Source: Closterium sp. NIES-65 | Lineage: Eukaryota; Streptophyta; Zygnematophyceae; Desmidiales; Closteriaceae | Reading direction: 5' to 3' | Length of the DNA stretch: 64,000 nucleotides | Assembly (NCBI GenBank): GCA_948144175.1 | Contig: CANXME010000319.1 | Coordinates: 1 to 64,000, forward strand | Part shown: piece after piece, positions 1 through 12,900 of the stretch | How positions within the stretch are numbered: position 1 is the stretch's first letter | How the letters are laid out: each line of letters begins with the position of its first letter | The notes under the pieces: model-generated | The model's database searches: none | Told to the model about the DNA's origin: nothing | The model's input: only the letters and a program-made list of their open reading frames with translations | Made by a program: the position numbers and the translations under genes

Positions 1-711
1 AGAGCCGTCTCTGAAACAGGGCTGACGATTCAAGGGCAAATGCCCTTAATGCCTGGAACATTAAGGGCTGGGCTCGGCCCAGCTTCCGAAGTTTAAGGGT
101 TTAATTTGAGGGCAGCCTGTCCCCGTTAAGTGCTGTTGTGGGCCTAGCCCGGATTTCAAGTGCAGATCCTGCGGCTAGCCTTATCGTCCATATAATACCT
201 CCCTCCCTTCCATTCCCTCACCAGTCCACTTGCCTCCTCCAGCCATTCCCCTACTTTTCCCATCCCTGTCAAATCCATCGACATGTTTCGTACCTCAGCC
301 TATTGCTTAGCTAGCTCTTAGTAGTTTGCCTAAGATAACGGACCCGAAGAGATGTGGGGTTTCCTTAGCGAAAGTGCAAAAAAGTTGGTAGCCCTGATTT
401 CAAGTGCCAGGTTTGCTCTCAGCCCGTAAATTTCAGGGCAACTTTTGGGGCACCTCAGCCTCTCAAGTTCTGGCTCCAACCAATCGATAGCCCTGCTCTG
501 AAAGCCTCTCCTGCTGCTGCTCTCTCTCCTATCTTCCCCCTGACGCAGTAGCTTGGTCAGTTCTGGGGCAACAAACTTGACTGACGGCAGTTCAGGCATG
601 AGACGACCAGTTGTGGACCATAGAATTTGCCGATAACTCGGTCCGATGGCGTCTTGGAGAACGAAAACGATGAGAAACTTTCTTGAAGACGTGGTATTGG
701 CGACAGACACA
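1..711 (+). promoter_or_regulatory. Upstream region of the ammonium transporter gene
   Basis: No gene is recognised here. A TATA-like TATAATA lies at 191-197, followed by a pyrimidine-rich stretch (200-260), as expected around a transcription start, and the first plausible start codon is at 712. GGGCTCGGCCCAGC-like GC-rich palindromic sequence lies at 65-85. A minus-strand open frame (330-710) exists but has no recognisable domain and abuts the start codon, so it is treated as chance. Promoter assignment is inference from position. Confidence 0.3.
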
Positions 712-904
712 ATGGCTTCGCCAGCCGCGAATATGACAATGTCGAACGCGACAGTAACGGAGGTGGCTATGGCGGAGATGCTAGCGCAGCTGGGCGGCGG
801 TTGAGGCGGAGTGGGTGAGCGTAGCGGAGCGCGCGAAGGGCATCGTGCATCTGACGACGGGCATATGGCGGATGATGGCCGCCTTTATCGTGCTCTTCAT
901 GCAG
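712..904 (+). CDS. AMT exon 1 (N-terminus and first helix)
   Basis: The ATG at 712 starts MASPAANMTMSNATVTEV, which runs into a stop near 802. From about 785 a second frame continues with VSVAERAKGIVHL and the hydrophobic AAFIVLFMQ, the normal end of AMT helix 1. The exon ends at CAG before GTGATT. The two halves are one base out of register, so an indel is needed around 785-803. Start choice is tentative. Confidence 0.55.
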
Positions 905-3390
905 GTGATTAGCAGCGTCGCAGATCGTCGCAGGGTGTCGCATGCACCCCTGGCGACAATGATAGCGAACGTCGCCAAGCTGGAACGAAGCTGGCTGTAG
1001 CTGACTGTCAATCAGCTTGGCTGTAGCTGCCTGTTAAGCAGCCCGGCTGTAGCCGACTGTACTTTATCCATGCTGGTGAGGTTATAGCGGAACGGTGGCA
1101 GAGAGCAGCACAGGCGGTTGTAGCAGAGATGCCGCAGAGAGCAGCAGCGGATGTAGCAGGGAAGTAACCTATTCCAGGCCACGTGCTCTGCTTACAGCAA
1201 CAGTGCTGTATCCGGTCCATTCATCATCCCATTCTCTCACTCATGAGTGGATGATTTGTTTAGCATTCTTGAAAATACCCCTCCCTTCCTCGTGTGTGTG
1301 TGCTCACCATGCACCACGCGCTCACCATGCACCCACGCGCTCACCATGCACCCACCACTGCCATACCTGCTCGTCGCACTTTTTTCAACCTCGCAGCTGT
1401 GTTGCTTGCTGATCGAGGGGCACATTGCTTGCTCTGTTTACATTGAAATGCGCTTATCCCATGTACCCACTCGACACATGCGCACACACTCTCTCACTGC
1501 ACAGCTCGGCTTTTCTTAATAGAGGCGGGCACCATTCATTACAAGGACACGCCCAACGCAGCATCATCATGATGATTAAGAACGTGTTGGACATGTGTGC
1601 TAGCGCCACCCGCGTGTGATAAGTCGATTTCTGAGTCGACAAAAATCATGATAAAGAACGTGTTGGACATGTGTGTCGGCAGTGCCATCGCCCGTATCCC
1701 TTCCACCTCCTCTTTCCACCTCCTCTTTCCACCTCCTCTTTCCACCTCCCTCGTTCCACCTCCTCGTTCCACCACCTCGTTCCACCACCTATCGTTCCAC
1801 CACCTCGTTCCACCACCTCGTTCCACCACCTCGTTCCCCCACCCATCCCACCCTCCAGCTCGCTTCTCTCTAATAGAGGCGGGGACCTTCGTTACACAGA
1901 ACACGCGCAACATAATGATCAAAACGTGCTGGACTGTGTGTCAACATGCGCCAGCCAGCGGCCAGCGCCATTGCCTCTGCTCATCGGCTTTGCCATTGCT
2001 TTGGAGTGGCTCTGATTTCATCGGCTGGCAAAACCCTCCGCACGGTAAGACCCTCAGGCTCGGTAAGAATCTCCGGCTCGGAGCCCTCAGGCATGGTAAG
2101 TCCCTCAGGCTTGGTAGGGCGCTCGCTTAGGCTTGGTAAGGCACTCAGGCCCAAAGGCACTCAGGCCCAAAGGCACTCAGGCCAAAGGCACTCAGGCCCA
2201 AAGCACTCGGCCCAAGGGCCAAAGGCACTCAGGCCCAAAACTCACTCAGGCCCAAAGGCACTCAGCCCAAGGCATTCAGGCCCAAGGCACTCAGGCCCAA
2301 AGGCAGTGAGGCCCAAAGGCAGTGAGGCCCAAAGGCAGTGAGGCCCAAAGGCAGTGAGGCCCAAAGGCAGTGAGGCCCAAAGGCATGTGAGGCCCAAAGG
2401 CAGTGAGGCCCAAAGGCAGTGGGGCCCAAAGCAGTGAGGCCCAAAGGCAATGAGGCCCAAAGGCAGTGAGGCCCAAAGGCAGTGAGGCCCAAAGGCAGTG
2501 AGGCCCAAAGGCAGTGAGGCCCAAAGGCAGTGAGGCCAAAGGCAGTGAGGCCCAAAGGCAGTGAGGCCCAAAGGCAGTGAGGCCCAAAGGCAGTGAGGCC
2601 CAAAGGCAGTGAGGCCCAAAGGCAGTGAGGCCCAAAGGCAGTGAGCCCAAAGGCAGTGAGGCCCAAGGCAGTGAGGCCAAAGGCAGTGAGGCCCAAAGGC
2701 AGTGAGGCGTGGTAATGTTGATCTATGCGGGCTCCCATTCTGCGTTTCACTCTTCCCCCCATGCTGTCTTCCTACCTAGCTGCCACACTCTCCGATGATG
2801 CCTTTCTCCCATCATGCTGTTCCCATGTAATGCCACGTGCGCCACACATGCGCCATGTGCCGTGCCACTTGCGATTGCCCATGCCTCATGCCCCATGCCC
2901 ACGGCCCATGCTCCATGCCCCATGTGTCAAAACCGTGATTTCTTTAGTTTGTATTGTTTTACTCTAGGTGGTGTACAATTCTGTTAGCTTAGGGTTAGGT
3001 CTGCTATATCTTTGCTGTATTCTCTCATTCTAGTCATTCATTCTCTCGTTCAGTTGTTAACACCATGCCCTCCATGTCTCGCCTCGCAACAGGTGTCGAT
3101 GGCAGTGGTGCCCCATGAGAGCGGGGCGCTATTCTTCTTCAACTTTGTCTTCTGTGCCACCAGCGCCACCATCTTTGCTGTGCTGTGGCCGAGAGGACTC
3201 AGATCACCGCCTACCTCTTCTTCAAGTGTGTAACCACCTTCCTTCTTTATCAGTCGACTCAAAACTGACTTGTGAGCAGAATCTTGAGTCGGCTAAAAAA
3301 ACCATCTTCGCTGGATCCGAGGCCGAGAGGACTCAGCAAGTAACCACCTCGCTTCTAGCCTTGCCTTTTCTGCAAATGACGGTTATTGCT

Positions 3391-3481
<91 letters not shown>

Positions 3482-3844
3482 GGTCCGTTGTATTAATTCA
3501 GCAGGGGTACAGATATGCAGTTCTATCCATGATAACCTCGATCCCATAAGCCCATCAACTCACCCCTCATCCCCCCCCCTCCCCTGAGTGACCCTCTAGC
3601 CCTCCAGCGTGTGGAGATGTCCCCCAGGTGCAGCGGCCAGGGGTCCGCTGCCATCTGGGGGTGCGCTGCCTCAATCCCAGCCCTGGCCTTGGTGTGCAGG
3701 GCGTTCGCCTGGGAGCGCTGGAGGGCCACTGACCAGCGCTGGCTGAAGTGGCAGGCCATCTTCTTGGCGGATTTCGCCAAGGGGCTGGCCCTGAAGCGGT
3801 TCCTAGCTGCTGCTGTGGCCAGCAGTTTCCTCTCTCTCTCTCTT

Positions 3845-3912
<68 letters not shown>

Positions 3913-6900
3913 CACACACACGTACGCACGCACGCACGTACGCACGCACGCACGTACGCACGCACGCACACACCGCACGTCTCATGCGCTCTCCTCTTCA
4001 TACGCATGTCTCACAATTTGCTCCCCACGCCTCCCGCCCAGCTTCTTCCTAGCAGCCATAATCTACCCGGTCATCGCGCATGTCATCTGGTCGCACCATG
4101 GGCTGCTCTCAGTGGCACCTGTGCTGCTTTGCTTGCTCCCCATTGTCAACCCCCACCTCGCCTCCCTCCGCCCAGCTTCTTCCTAGCAGCCATCATCTAC
4201 CCGGTCATCGCACACGTGATATGGTCGCACCACGGGCTGCTGTCAGCTGATGCGGGGGACTACGTGCTGGGCACCCGCGGTGTGCTCGACAATGCCGGCT
4301 CCATGGTCGTTCATGTCACTGGTGGGTGGGTGGTGGATGGTCACAGGTGGGCATGGCACAGGTGGGTCGTCGTGGATGGGCATGGTGGGCGTGGCATGGG
4401 CTGCTGTCAGCTGATGCGGGGGACTACGTGTTGGGCACGCGCGGCGTGCTCGACAATGCTGGTTCCATGGTCGTTCATGTCACTAGTGGGTGGGTGGTGG
4501 ATGGCATGGCACAGATGGGTGGTGGGTGGGGCATGGCACAGATGGGCACAGGTGGGCATGGCACAGATGGGCATGGCACAGATGGGCATGGCACAGATGG
4601 GCATGGCACAGGTGATCTCAAGTGCTTTCTTTGTAATATGTGCTCTTTGCTCCTTCCTGTATAGTGAGCAGCTGGTAACCTGGTTTCGTTTGTAATACCA
4701 TCGAACATGCCCTTGACAGGTGGCGTCACCTCATTGGTTGCTGCGTGGATGGTCGGCCCACGGATAGGAAGATTCGATATTGATGGCCGCGTTGTACCCT
4801 TTAGAGGGCACTCCCTGGTAAGATACTATCGCAATGTGATGGTCTGTAGTTTCAGCCTCATGGTCATTACTAGACCATCTCTAGTCTCTACATGGGCATT
4901 GGTTAGACTGCTCACTCACCACTACAAAACCGTCCAACCTCTTTTCATCCTCCTCGTCCTCCCTCTTCCTCCTCCCGCCGCTCTCCCCCTTCTCTCACCC
5001 TCCCACCCCTCTCCCCCCCGCCCTTCTCCCCTCTCATGACAGGGGGCACCATCATCCTCTGGCTGTGCTGCTGCTGCATGTGGGGGGTCAGGGACAGCAC
5101 TGCACTACCGTCCCCCTCCACTCAGTCTCCCTTTTCCCCCTCCCCCCGCTTCCCCTTCCCTCCCTCCGTCCACAGGTGTTCATAGCAGCGGGCACCATCA
5201 TCCTCTGGGTGGGGTTCTTCGGGTTCAACGGCGGCTCAGTGCAGTACCTGGGGCAGCCCGCCTCCGTGTGTGGCCGACGTCGCGCGCGTGTGCGCCACGA
5301 CCACCGTGTGGCGCCGCCTTTGCGGGCGTGGCGGTGTGGGTTTGTGACGTACCGGCGGAGGGAGCCGAATCTGGAGGACACGCTGAACGGCGTGATTGGG
5401 CGGGCTCGTGGCCGCCTGTGCCACGACAGTATTGTGGAGGCATATGCTGCGTGCATCATTGGTGAGTGCATGCAGGGGAGCTGGTGGGTCGGTGGTAGAG
5501 CTGGTGGGCTACGTTGGCAGATACGCTCCCAGGGTATAATACGCTAGCGTATTATACGCTGGGTATATACGCTGTACGCCAGGGCTGGCGTACTGGTGAG
5601 TACGCAAAAATACGCTGGGCGTGCAGGGTAAAACTTTTTCCCGGGGCAGGGCTAAAAAAACCTGTTTCAGGGGGGGGGATTGTTTTCCAAGAACACAAGT
5701 CATAATTTAAATTTCATAAATATCCTGAAATACATATTTGGGGCTACTTCTCCCCATACATCCCCCACCCCCACCCCACCCTCTAGCTAGCTTCCCCACA
5801 AACCGGATTTCCTTGCGGGGCTTTTCCACCACCACACCTTCCCATACTCATACACCAGCACTGCATTCCTCTCCTTCCTCCCCCAGCATGTCATCCTCCC
5901 TCCTCATCCATGTTATAGCCGGGGGGGATAGGGGCATCCGGGATGTTACCGGGCACAACCGTGCTGCCCCCATCCTTGCTTGTACCAATTGCGCAACAAC
6001 GTTCCAGTTGTGCGCAATGTAGACGAGGTCCGCACACTTGGCGGACCCGAGCCGGTTGCGGCGGGCGGTGTGGGACGCCTTCCCACTGCGCCCAGCCACG
6101 CTCGCATGGGGAAGCCAAGACGGGCTGAGTGAAGCACCCGGCATGCGAGGGCGACAAGCTCAGGATACTCGGTGCTGTGCCACGACCACCACTGCACCAC
6201 ATGCTCATCTCCCCCTTCTTCACTGCCTCCCTTGCAGAAATGGCGCCCGGCTTGCCAAAGCTGCCCTCCATGTTGATGTAGGTCAGCAATGCCTCCTGCA
6301 GCACAAGGGAGGCGCGGCGAGGGGCGCCATCCTTGCCACGCTTGAAGGTCTTGTTGTCATAGTGGCGCTCGATGTAGTCCTTGAACACCCGCGTGCACTC
6401 CACATCGTTCCTGAAATTCCCTACTCCTGGTTGGCCGGATTCAGGATCCGGCCAACCACATGCATGGGGCAGGCAAGGGAGTTGTCCCACCTGGTCCTTC
6501 ACAATCTTGGTGATGTCTGCCCTCTCTGTCCGAGTCAAGAAGTCACTTGAAGCGTCGAGCTTGTCATTGATGTCCTCGGTAAGCTGTAGCATGATGTTAT
6601 ACAGCTTACCCATCATGCCTTTCGCGGAAGAGTCCGTGGCCCGCATGGCCTTGAATGGCACCGCCATGAGAGAGGTAAAGAACTCCGCCACCCCCCACCA
6701 CTCCTCATCCATCACAGCAGCCCTGAATTTCTCAGCTGCTGTCTTCCTATCCTTGTCCGCCGCTGCCCACACCTTCCACTCGTCGCTGAGCACCATCGCC
6801 GCCAGCCCACTCCTCACCTCACATAGCCGGGCCATGGCTATGTATTGTGTCCCGAACCTGGTTCCCGCAGGCTTGAGCACCTGCTTCCCCCCCACTTTCT

Positions 6901-9900
6901 TCATATAGGCACGGGTAAAGTGGTGGTTGCGCACGAAGGTAATCATCTCCCCTCCTTTCTCCACAAGCCCCTTCGCCCATCCCATTTTGCCCATATCTTC
7001 CATCATCAGGTCCAGGACATGCGTGGTACATGGCACATGCTCAATGTGCGGCCATGTGCTCGCAATCTTCTTGGCGGCCGATGCATAGTTTGCTGCCGCC
7101 ATCGGTGCAGACCGCCACCACATTCTCCGGCCCCACCTTATCAATGACGGGGCGGATGAAGGCTGGCGATGTACCCCCCGGTCTACGACTCCATGTTGCA
7201 GTCCACCGCCTGCTCGAAAACTGCGCCGGAGTCGTTGACAAGGAGCACGTTGGCCTGCGGGCGGCCACAACGGTCGGTCATCATGTCCGACGACACCGTT
7301 ACCCCGTCCCGCTTCCAGCTCGCGGCAACGGGGGCGAACGCGACCTCCATTTTCTGCCGCACCTTCTTCAAGCCTGCCCCTCCAATGTAGCGCCTCTTAG
7401 GAGGGACGTACCCAGGTCCAGCGCGCGCAATGCACTGGACCGCGTAGCGGAAGACCGGATCGTCCGCAATGCGCTCCGGAAGTTTCAACGCCGCGAACAG
7501 AAAGCAAAGCGCGTTATCCGCGTCCTCCTTGGCGCACGTCGCCTCATTGCCAAAGAAATCTGTAATTTTGCTCTTTTTCTCCGGGTTTCCACTGACAGCG
7601 TCAAGCGCGGAGTGAATTGCAGCAGCGGCCGCCCCTCGCTTCAAGTCCTGCTGTTCCGCCTTGGTCTCGTACATGCCACGGACTTCATCGCGGACTGCCG
7701 TGGGCGCGTCCTTGCATAACGCCACAGCGCGCTTCTCCTGCCCTTTCCATGTCGCGAGATGGATTGCACAGCGGTTTGTTCCGCCCTCGAACTTCTTGCC
7801 ACAAAACTTGCACAGCTTGGGGTTGCCTTTGGTGTGAAATGGAATGAGGAAATGTTTCAGAATGGGGTGAGATAGTCCAGCCTCAACAGGATCCGTGTTG
7901 ACGGTAGTAGAGCCATGGACAGAGGCTGGATTGTTGTTCGTCGAAGTACTAGGAGCTGAGCCCGACGCCATGGCGCACTACGTAAGTCTAACTAACGAAG
8001 AAGAGTGGAGAAATGCGGGAAGGAAAAAGGAAGAGCATTTGCGCAACGTCGACCTATACGTGCAAACGATGGAAGAACATTTGAAGGGGGGTGGTTGGGA
8101 TTGAGAGGTTGGGTGGGGTGATGTGTGGTTGAGGGGGTGGGAAAGGTTTGGATTTTGAAATTCGAAGTTCAGAAGTGGGGTTGGGCACATGAGCGAAGTC
8201 GCGGTAACACTTCGCGACTTCGCACATCGTCGCGAAAGTTTTTTCAATTTCGGATTTTTTTTTTCGCCGGGGCTGCCCGGGCCGTATTTTCGCGAATTCA
8301 GAGCGTATCAGCGTATCACGCATATACGCTAGCGAATATACGTGATACGCCAGCCTTTCAAGAGCGTATCTGCCAACATAGCTGGTGGGTCGGTGGTTAA
8401 GGAGCTGGTGGGTCGGTGGTAAGGAGCTGGTGGGTCGGTGGTAAGGAGCCGGTGGGTCGGTGGTAAGGAGCTGGTGGGTCGGTGTGGTAAGGAGCTGGTG
8501 GGTCGGTGGTAAGGAGCTGGTGGGTCGGTGGTAAGGAGCTGGTGGGTCGGTGGTAAGGAGCTGGTGGGTCGGTGGTAAGGAGCTGGTGGGTCGGTGGTAA
8601 GGAGCTGGTGGGGTCGGTGGTAAGGAGCTGATGGGTCGGTGGTAAGGAGCTGGTGGGTCGGTGGTCAGGAGCTGGTGGGTCGGTGGTCAGGAGCTGGTGG
8701 GTAGGTGGTCAGGAGCTGGTGGGTCAGCGTCACACCTGGCACCTGGCAGCACCTCTCCAGAGATTGATTCGAGTGTACCTGCCAATTCGTTTCTCCTTGC
8801 ATACATCATCCATCCATCCATCTCCCTGCATGCATCATCCATCCATCCATCTCCCTGCATGCATCATCCATCCATCTCCCTGCATGCATCATCCATCCAT
8901 CTCCCTCCATCCGCCTTTCAGGGGCCATAGCAGGCGTGGTGTACCTGGGGGGGGTGTATCTGGTGAATAAGGCCCGCATTGACGACCCTGTTAATGTGAG
9001 TCTCACTGCCTTGCTCGCTAGGTGACTTTTGAGTCGACTCAAAAGTCAGCTCGCTGGCTCACTGCCTCGCTCGCTGGCTCACTGCCTCGCTCGCTGGCTC
9101 ACTGCCTCCCTGCCTCCATGCGTCTTCTCCCATCGTCGCTTCATGTCCCCTTGGGGGGGTGTATCTGGTGAATAAGGCCCGTATTGACGACCCTGTTAAT
9201 GTGAGTCCCATTGCCTCACAGCCTCAAAGCCTCACAGCCTCATAGCCACACAGCCTTACAGCCTCACAGCCTCATTGCCTCATTGCCTCATGGCCTTACT
9301 GTTTCAGTGCCTCTCTGCTTCCCTGCCTCCATGCCTCTTCTCCCACCGTCGCTTCATGTCCCCTTGTCCCACCCACCATGCATCCCTCCTAGGGATGAGC
9401 AAAGGGCGAACTCGAACACGTTCGGGTTCGAGTTCGCTCGAACATCACCATTTCCCGAACTGAACAAGGTTCGGTTCGGCGAACAATTTGGCAAGCAGGA
9501 GGTGTTCGCCGTTCGCCCATGGGGGCGAACATTTGGTATATGTGGGCGAACTCGAACATGTTCGGTTCGAACATGTTCGAGTTCGCCCGTGGGCAATTTC
9601 GTTATAGTCACATTGGTCAAACAGGGAATCTGGAGGGTTGGGAAGATAGATAGGGGGGTGGAGGGTGTATATGTGTTCATGCAACGCACACTAGCATACG
9701 ACACCATCATGTTTTGCCTATATAAAAGTCACTGTCAAATTAAATCCTACGCCTGCACACCACTGCTACTACCAACAACAGCATGCTCCGCGTCAGAGGT
9801 GTCGCCAGCACCCACCCCCTCCTGCTCCTCCTCCCCCTCCTCCTCCCACTCGTCGTCCTCATCCTCCCCCTCGCCTTCAATGGCGAACTCTGGTGGTGCC

Positions 9901-12900
9901 TCGCCTTTTGCACGTCGGCCCTCGCCTATCCTCTGTCCAGGGTGTGAGCTGTACCATGATCTGAGAATCATGGAAGCTTGCGTCCTCTGAGAGGCTAGGC
10001 GGTGCCGCTTCCAGGAAATGAGGTTGCGGCCGAGGGAGAACACGCGCTCGCTCGACGCGGACGTGGCAGGGATGGCAAGATAATCCCGGGCCATGCGCTT
10101 CAGCGTCTGCATGTTGGTGGCGCTGCGCCAATACTCCAACGCTGACACGTCGCACCGCACCCTCTCAGATAAGTACCTGCCAACCTCGTCATCCTGCACC
10201 ATCCCACCCCTCCCCACCTCCTAGCTCGCCGACAGACACGCCGCAAGGCGTCGGCGACTGGGGAGAAACTCGGCGTCTTCGTCGTCATCCGCCGCGTCTC
10301 CCTCCTCCTCCTCCGTCACTGGGGCAAGTGGGGTCGGCCGAGGGGCAATCGCTGCAGCCCGGGCCTGGTACTTGGCCACGCGTTCGCGAACCAGCTGGAT
10401 CACCTCGCCTGACGAGGAACGAGGCCTCGCCCTCCGGTCGGTATCGGGATGCAGCGTCTCCCAGTGCGCGTCGTCGAACCACGCCGCCTTCATGGAAGGG
10501 TCCAGGAAGGTCGCGATCCACAACTCGTTGCTTGACATCAGCTCATACTTCTTCAAGAGACTCAGCGCCGCCTCAATCATCGGCTTCAGCGTAGCCGATG
10601 GCCCCTTGGCAAGGCGCGACTCCATAGCGTCGATCAGGCCGTTGTAGTACGGCAGGACCATCGCCACTGTAGGGTACGCCGCTCCCTCCGCGGCCTTTGA
10701 GACTTTGGCGAATGGGCTGAGGAAGGTCTTGACAGAATGCAGAGTCTCCCAGTCTGCGTCCGTCAGGCGCAAGGTGTCCAGCTTCGCCTTGTCAGCCTTC
10801 GACACGCCCTGTCGGGTAGAACGTATGGGTGGGCGGGTGTTAGGGTGGAAAGTGGGGTGGTTGAGGTTGTTGGAGGTCCGATAAGTTTAGTCAAGCATGG
10901 CCAACAGTGGTGCAAGTCCTAGAACAAAACACCCCGACATACCAACACATAAAACCGCATACACAACACCTGGCACACACACACACCTGTGTCTGGGCAA
11001 AGAAGACAGAGATGGGTTCCTGCAGAACCCCAGCTCGCTCGACCATGTCGTGGGTCGACCCCCAGCGTGTGGGACTGTCCTGCACCAGCTTCAATGCCGG
11101 CTTCGGTTTGGCGGGGTTGCCCTGCGCGTTCAGGGTCCGCTGAAGGCCCAAGAACTTCCCTGAGCGCTGCGGCAAGAAGCCTATCCACGACGCCATCTCT
11201 CTCAGAATCTTCAGCAACTTGCGGATGGCGGTCACAGCGAGAGCTGCCTTCACTGCAAGGTTGATCACGTGTGCCAGGCATCTGCGCACATCACAAAACA
11301 TTAATGGCGGAGAGAAAGGGAAGTGTGAGTACACATTGGCATAGACCCGAGAAACACTACCACTCTCAAGCCGCATAGGCCCACCCGCCCGTACTACAAC
11401 CACAAAATGTTCACAGGAACGACGCACCCAGACTCCCTCATCGCACATCCCACGCACACTCCCTTTCGTACCGGAAGTGCATGCGCGAGTTGAAGAAGCA
11501 CTGGCCACCACCCTCCTCCGACATCCACCTGAAAGCAGCAGTGTTGCTGGAGGCGTTGTCTGAGGTGAACCCAAGACAACGCGTCTCCAACCCCCACTGC
11601 ACCACCGTCTCCTCAACCACCCTCGCCATCTGCTTGCCCGTGTGACGCCCGTGAATCTCGCGGAATTCAAACACCATTGTGCGGAGCTGGTAATTCTCGT
11701 CGATCCAGTGACCCGTTACCACTAGCCACGCCCTGTTGTTGGGCGCCGACCACATGTCGATGGTGAATGACACCCTGCACCCCAGCTCCCCCTCCTTCGC
11801 CAGCATCTCCACAATGGCTGACTGAAGAGCGGCAGCCGCATAGACCACTGTGTCGCGGGAAACCGTCCAGCGCGAGGGGATGAAGTTCTTCTGCGCGCAG
11901 TTGCGGTTTAGCAGGATGAGTAGCTCATGAAACTGGAGAGGGGTAGAGACAAGGGGGGAGAGGGGAGTAAACGTCAGGGGGATGGGATGAAAATAATATA
12001 GCACTGGGCCACACGCAAACAGTCAAAACACAAAGGGACAGACCCGTCCACTAACCACATACTTGCCCAATCATGCATGGGATGGGATGGGGCACTTACA
12101 GCCTCGGCCTCGACGATGCGGAAGGGGAGGTCGCAGGTGACCACCAGCTTCGTGATCGCCTGCCGTAGCTGCACCGAGGTCAGTTTGGTTGTCATCCACC
12201 GCTCCATCCCGCCTGACACATGACCTCCACCAGTCGCCATCCCTTTCCCCTTGGCGAGCTGCGGCCAAGTCTTGGCATGTGGCCACTGATAGACGTAGCC
12301 ATCCGGCACTCCCTTGTAGCCCCCATGGGGAAACGTCTCCCCTGGCAAGTGAACGGACGGGGTGTGGTAACGGGGATGCCACACATGCATGTGCGCAGTG
12401 TGGAAGCTCGCAAAGTGCCGCTCGCCAGGGGTTGTTGTGGATTGCTTCCACGAAAACTTGTCTGTGCAAATCTTGCACTGACGCTTATCGTCTGCCCCTA
12501 ACGGTCCAAACATCATTACTTGCCACCCCGGCTTCCTATTACCCTTGCCAGTCCCCTTACTACTCTTGGACCCTCCGTCCTCGTCTAGGAACTCGGGAGC
12601 GATCACACCCTCGCCCAAGGGCTCCCCAGTGAACGTGCAGGGATACGCCCGCTCCCTCAACTTGTTGGCCTTCTTCCTCTGCCTCGGCTCCCTAATGGTC
12701 ACGGCCTTTCTCCCCCCCACCTTAACCCCCACGCTCCCTCCCCCTTCACGCACATGCTGTGATCCCGCCTCTGTCGCCGCCCTTCCACCACCCTCTCCCA
12801 CCTCCTCCTCCCGCCCCTCTGACTCCAACCGATCCATCTCGTGGTCTTCATCATCATCATCTCCCCCCTCCCCACCGCCATGCGTCTCTGGGTCCCACGC

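Noticed and set aside
330..710. 126-codon minus-strand frame divergent from AMT
   Set aside because: No recognisable domain, ends at the AMT start codon, and lies in the probable promoter and 5' leader.
2242..2762. Long minus-strand frames of LTAFGPHCLWASLPLG type
   Set aside because: They are translations of the 16-base intron minisatellite, open in all three frames because of the repeat period.
3390..4007. LSLSLS/ERERER and THTHTH frames
   Set aside because: Products of CT, CA and ACGC microsatellites.
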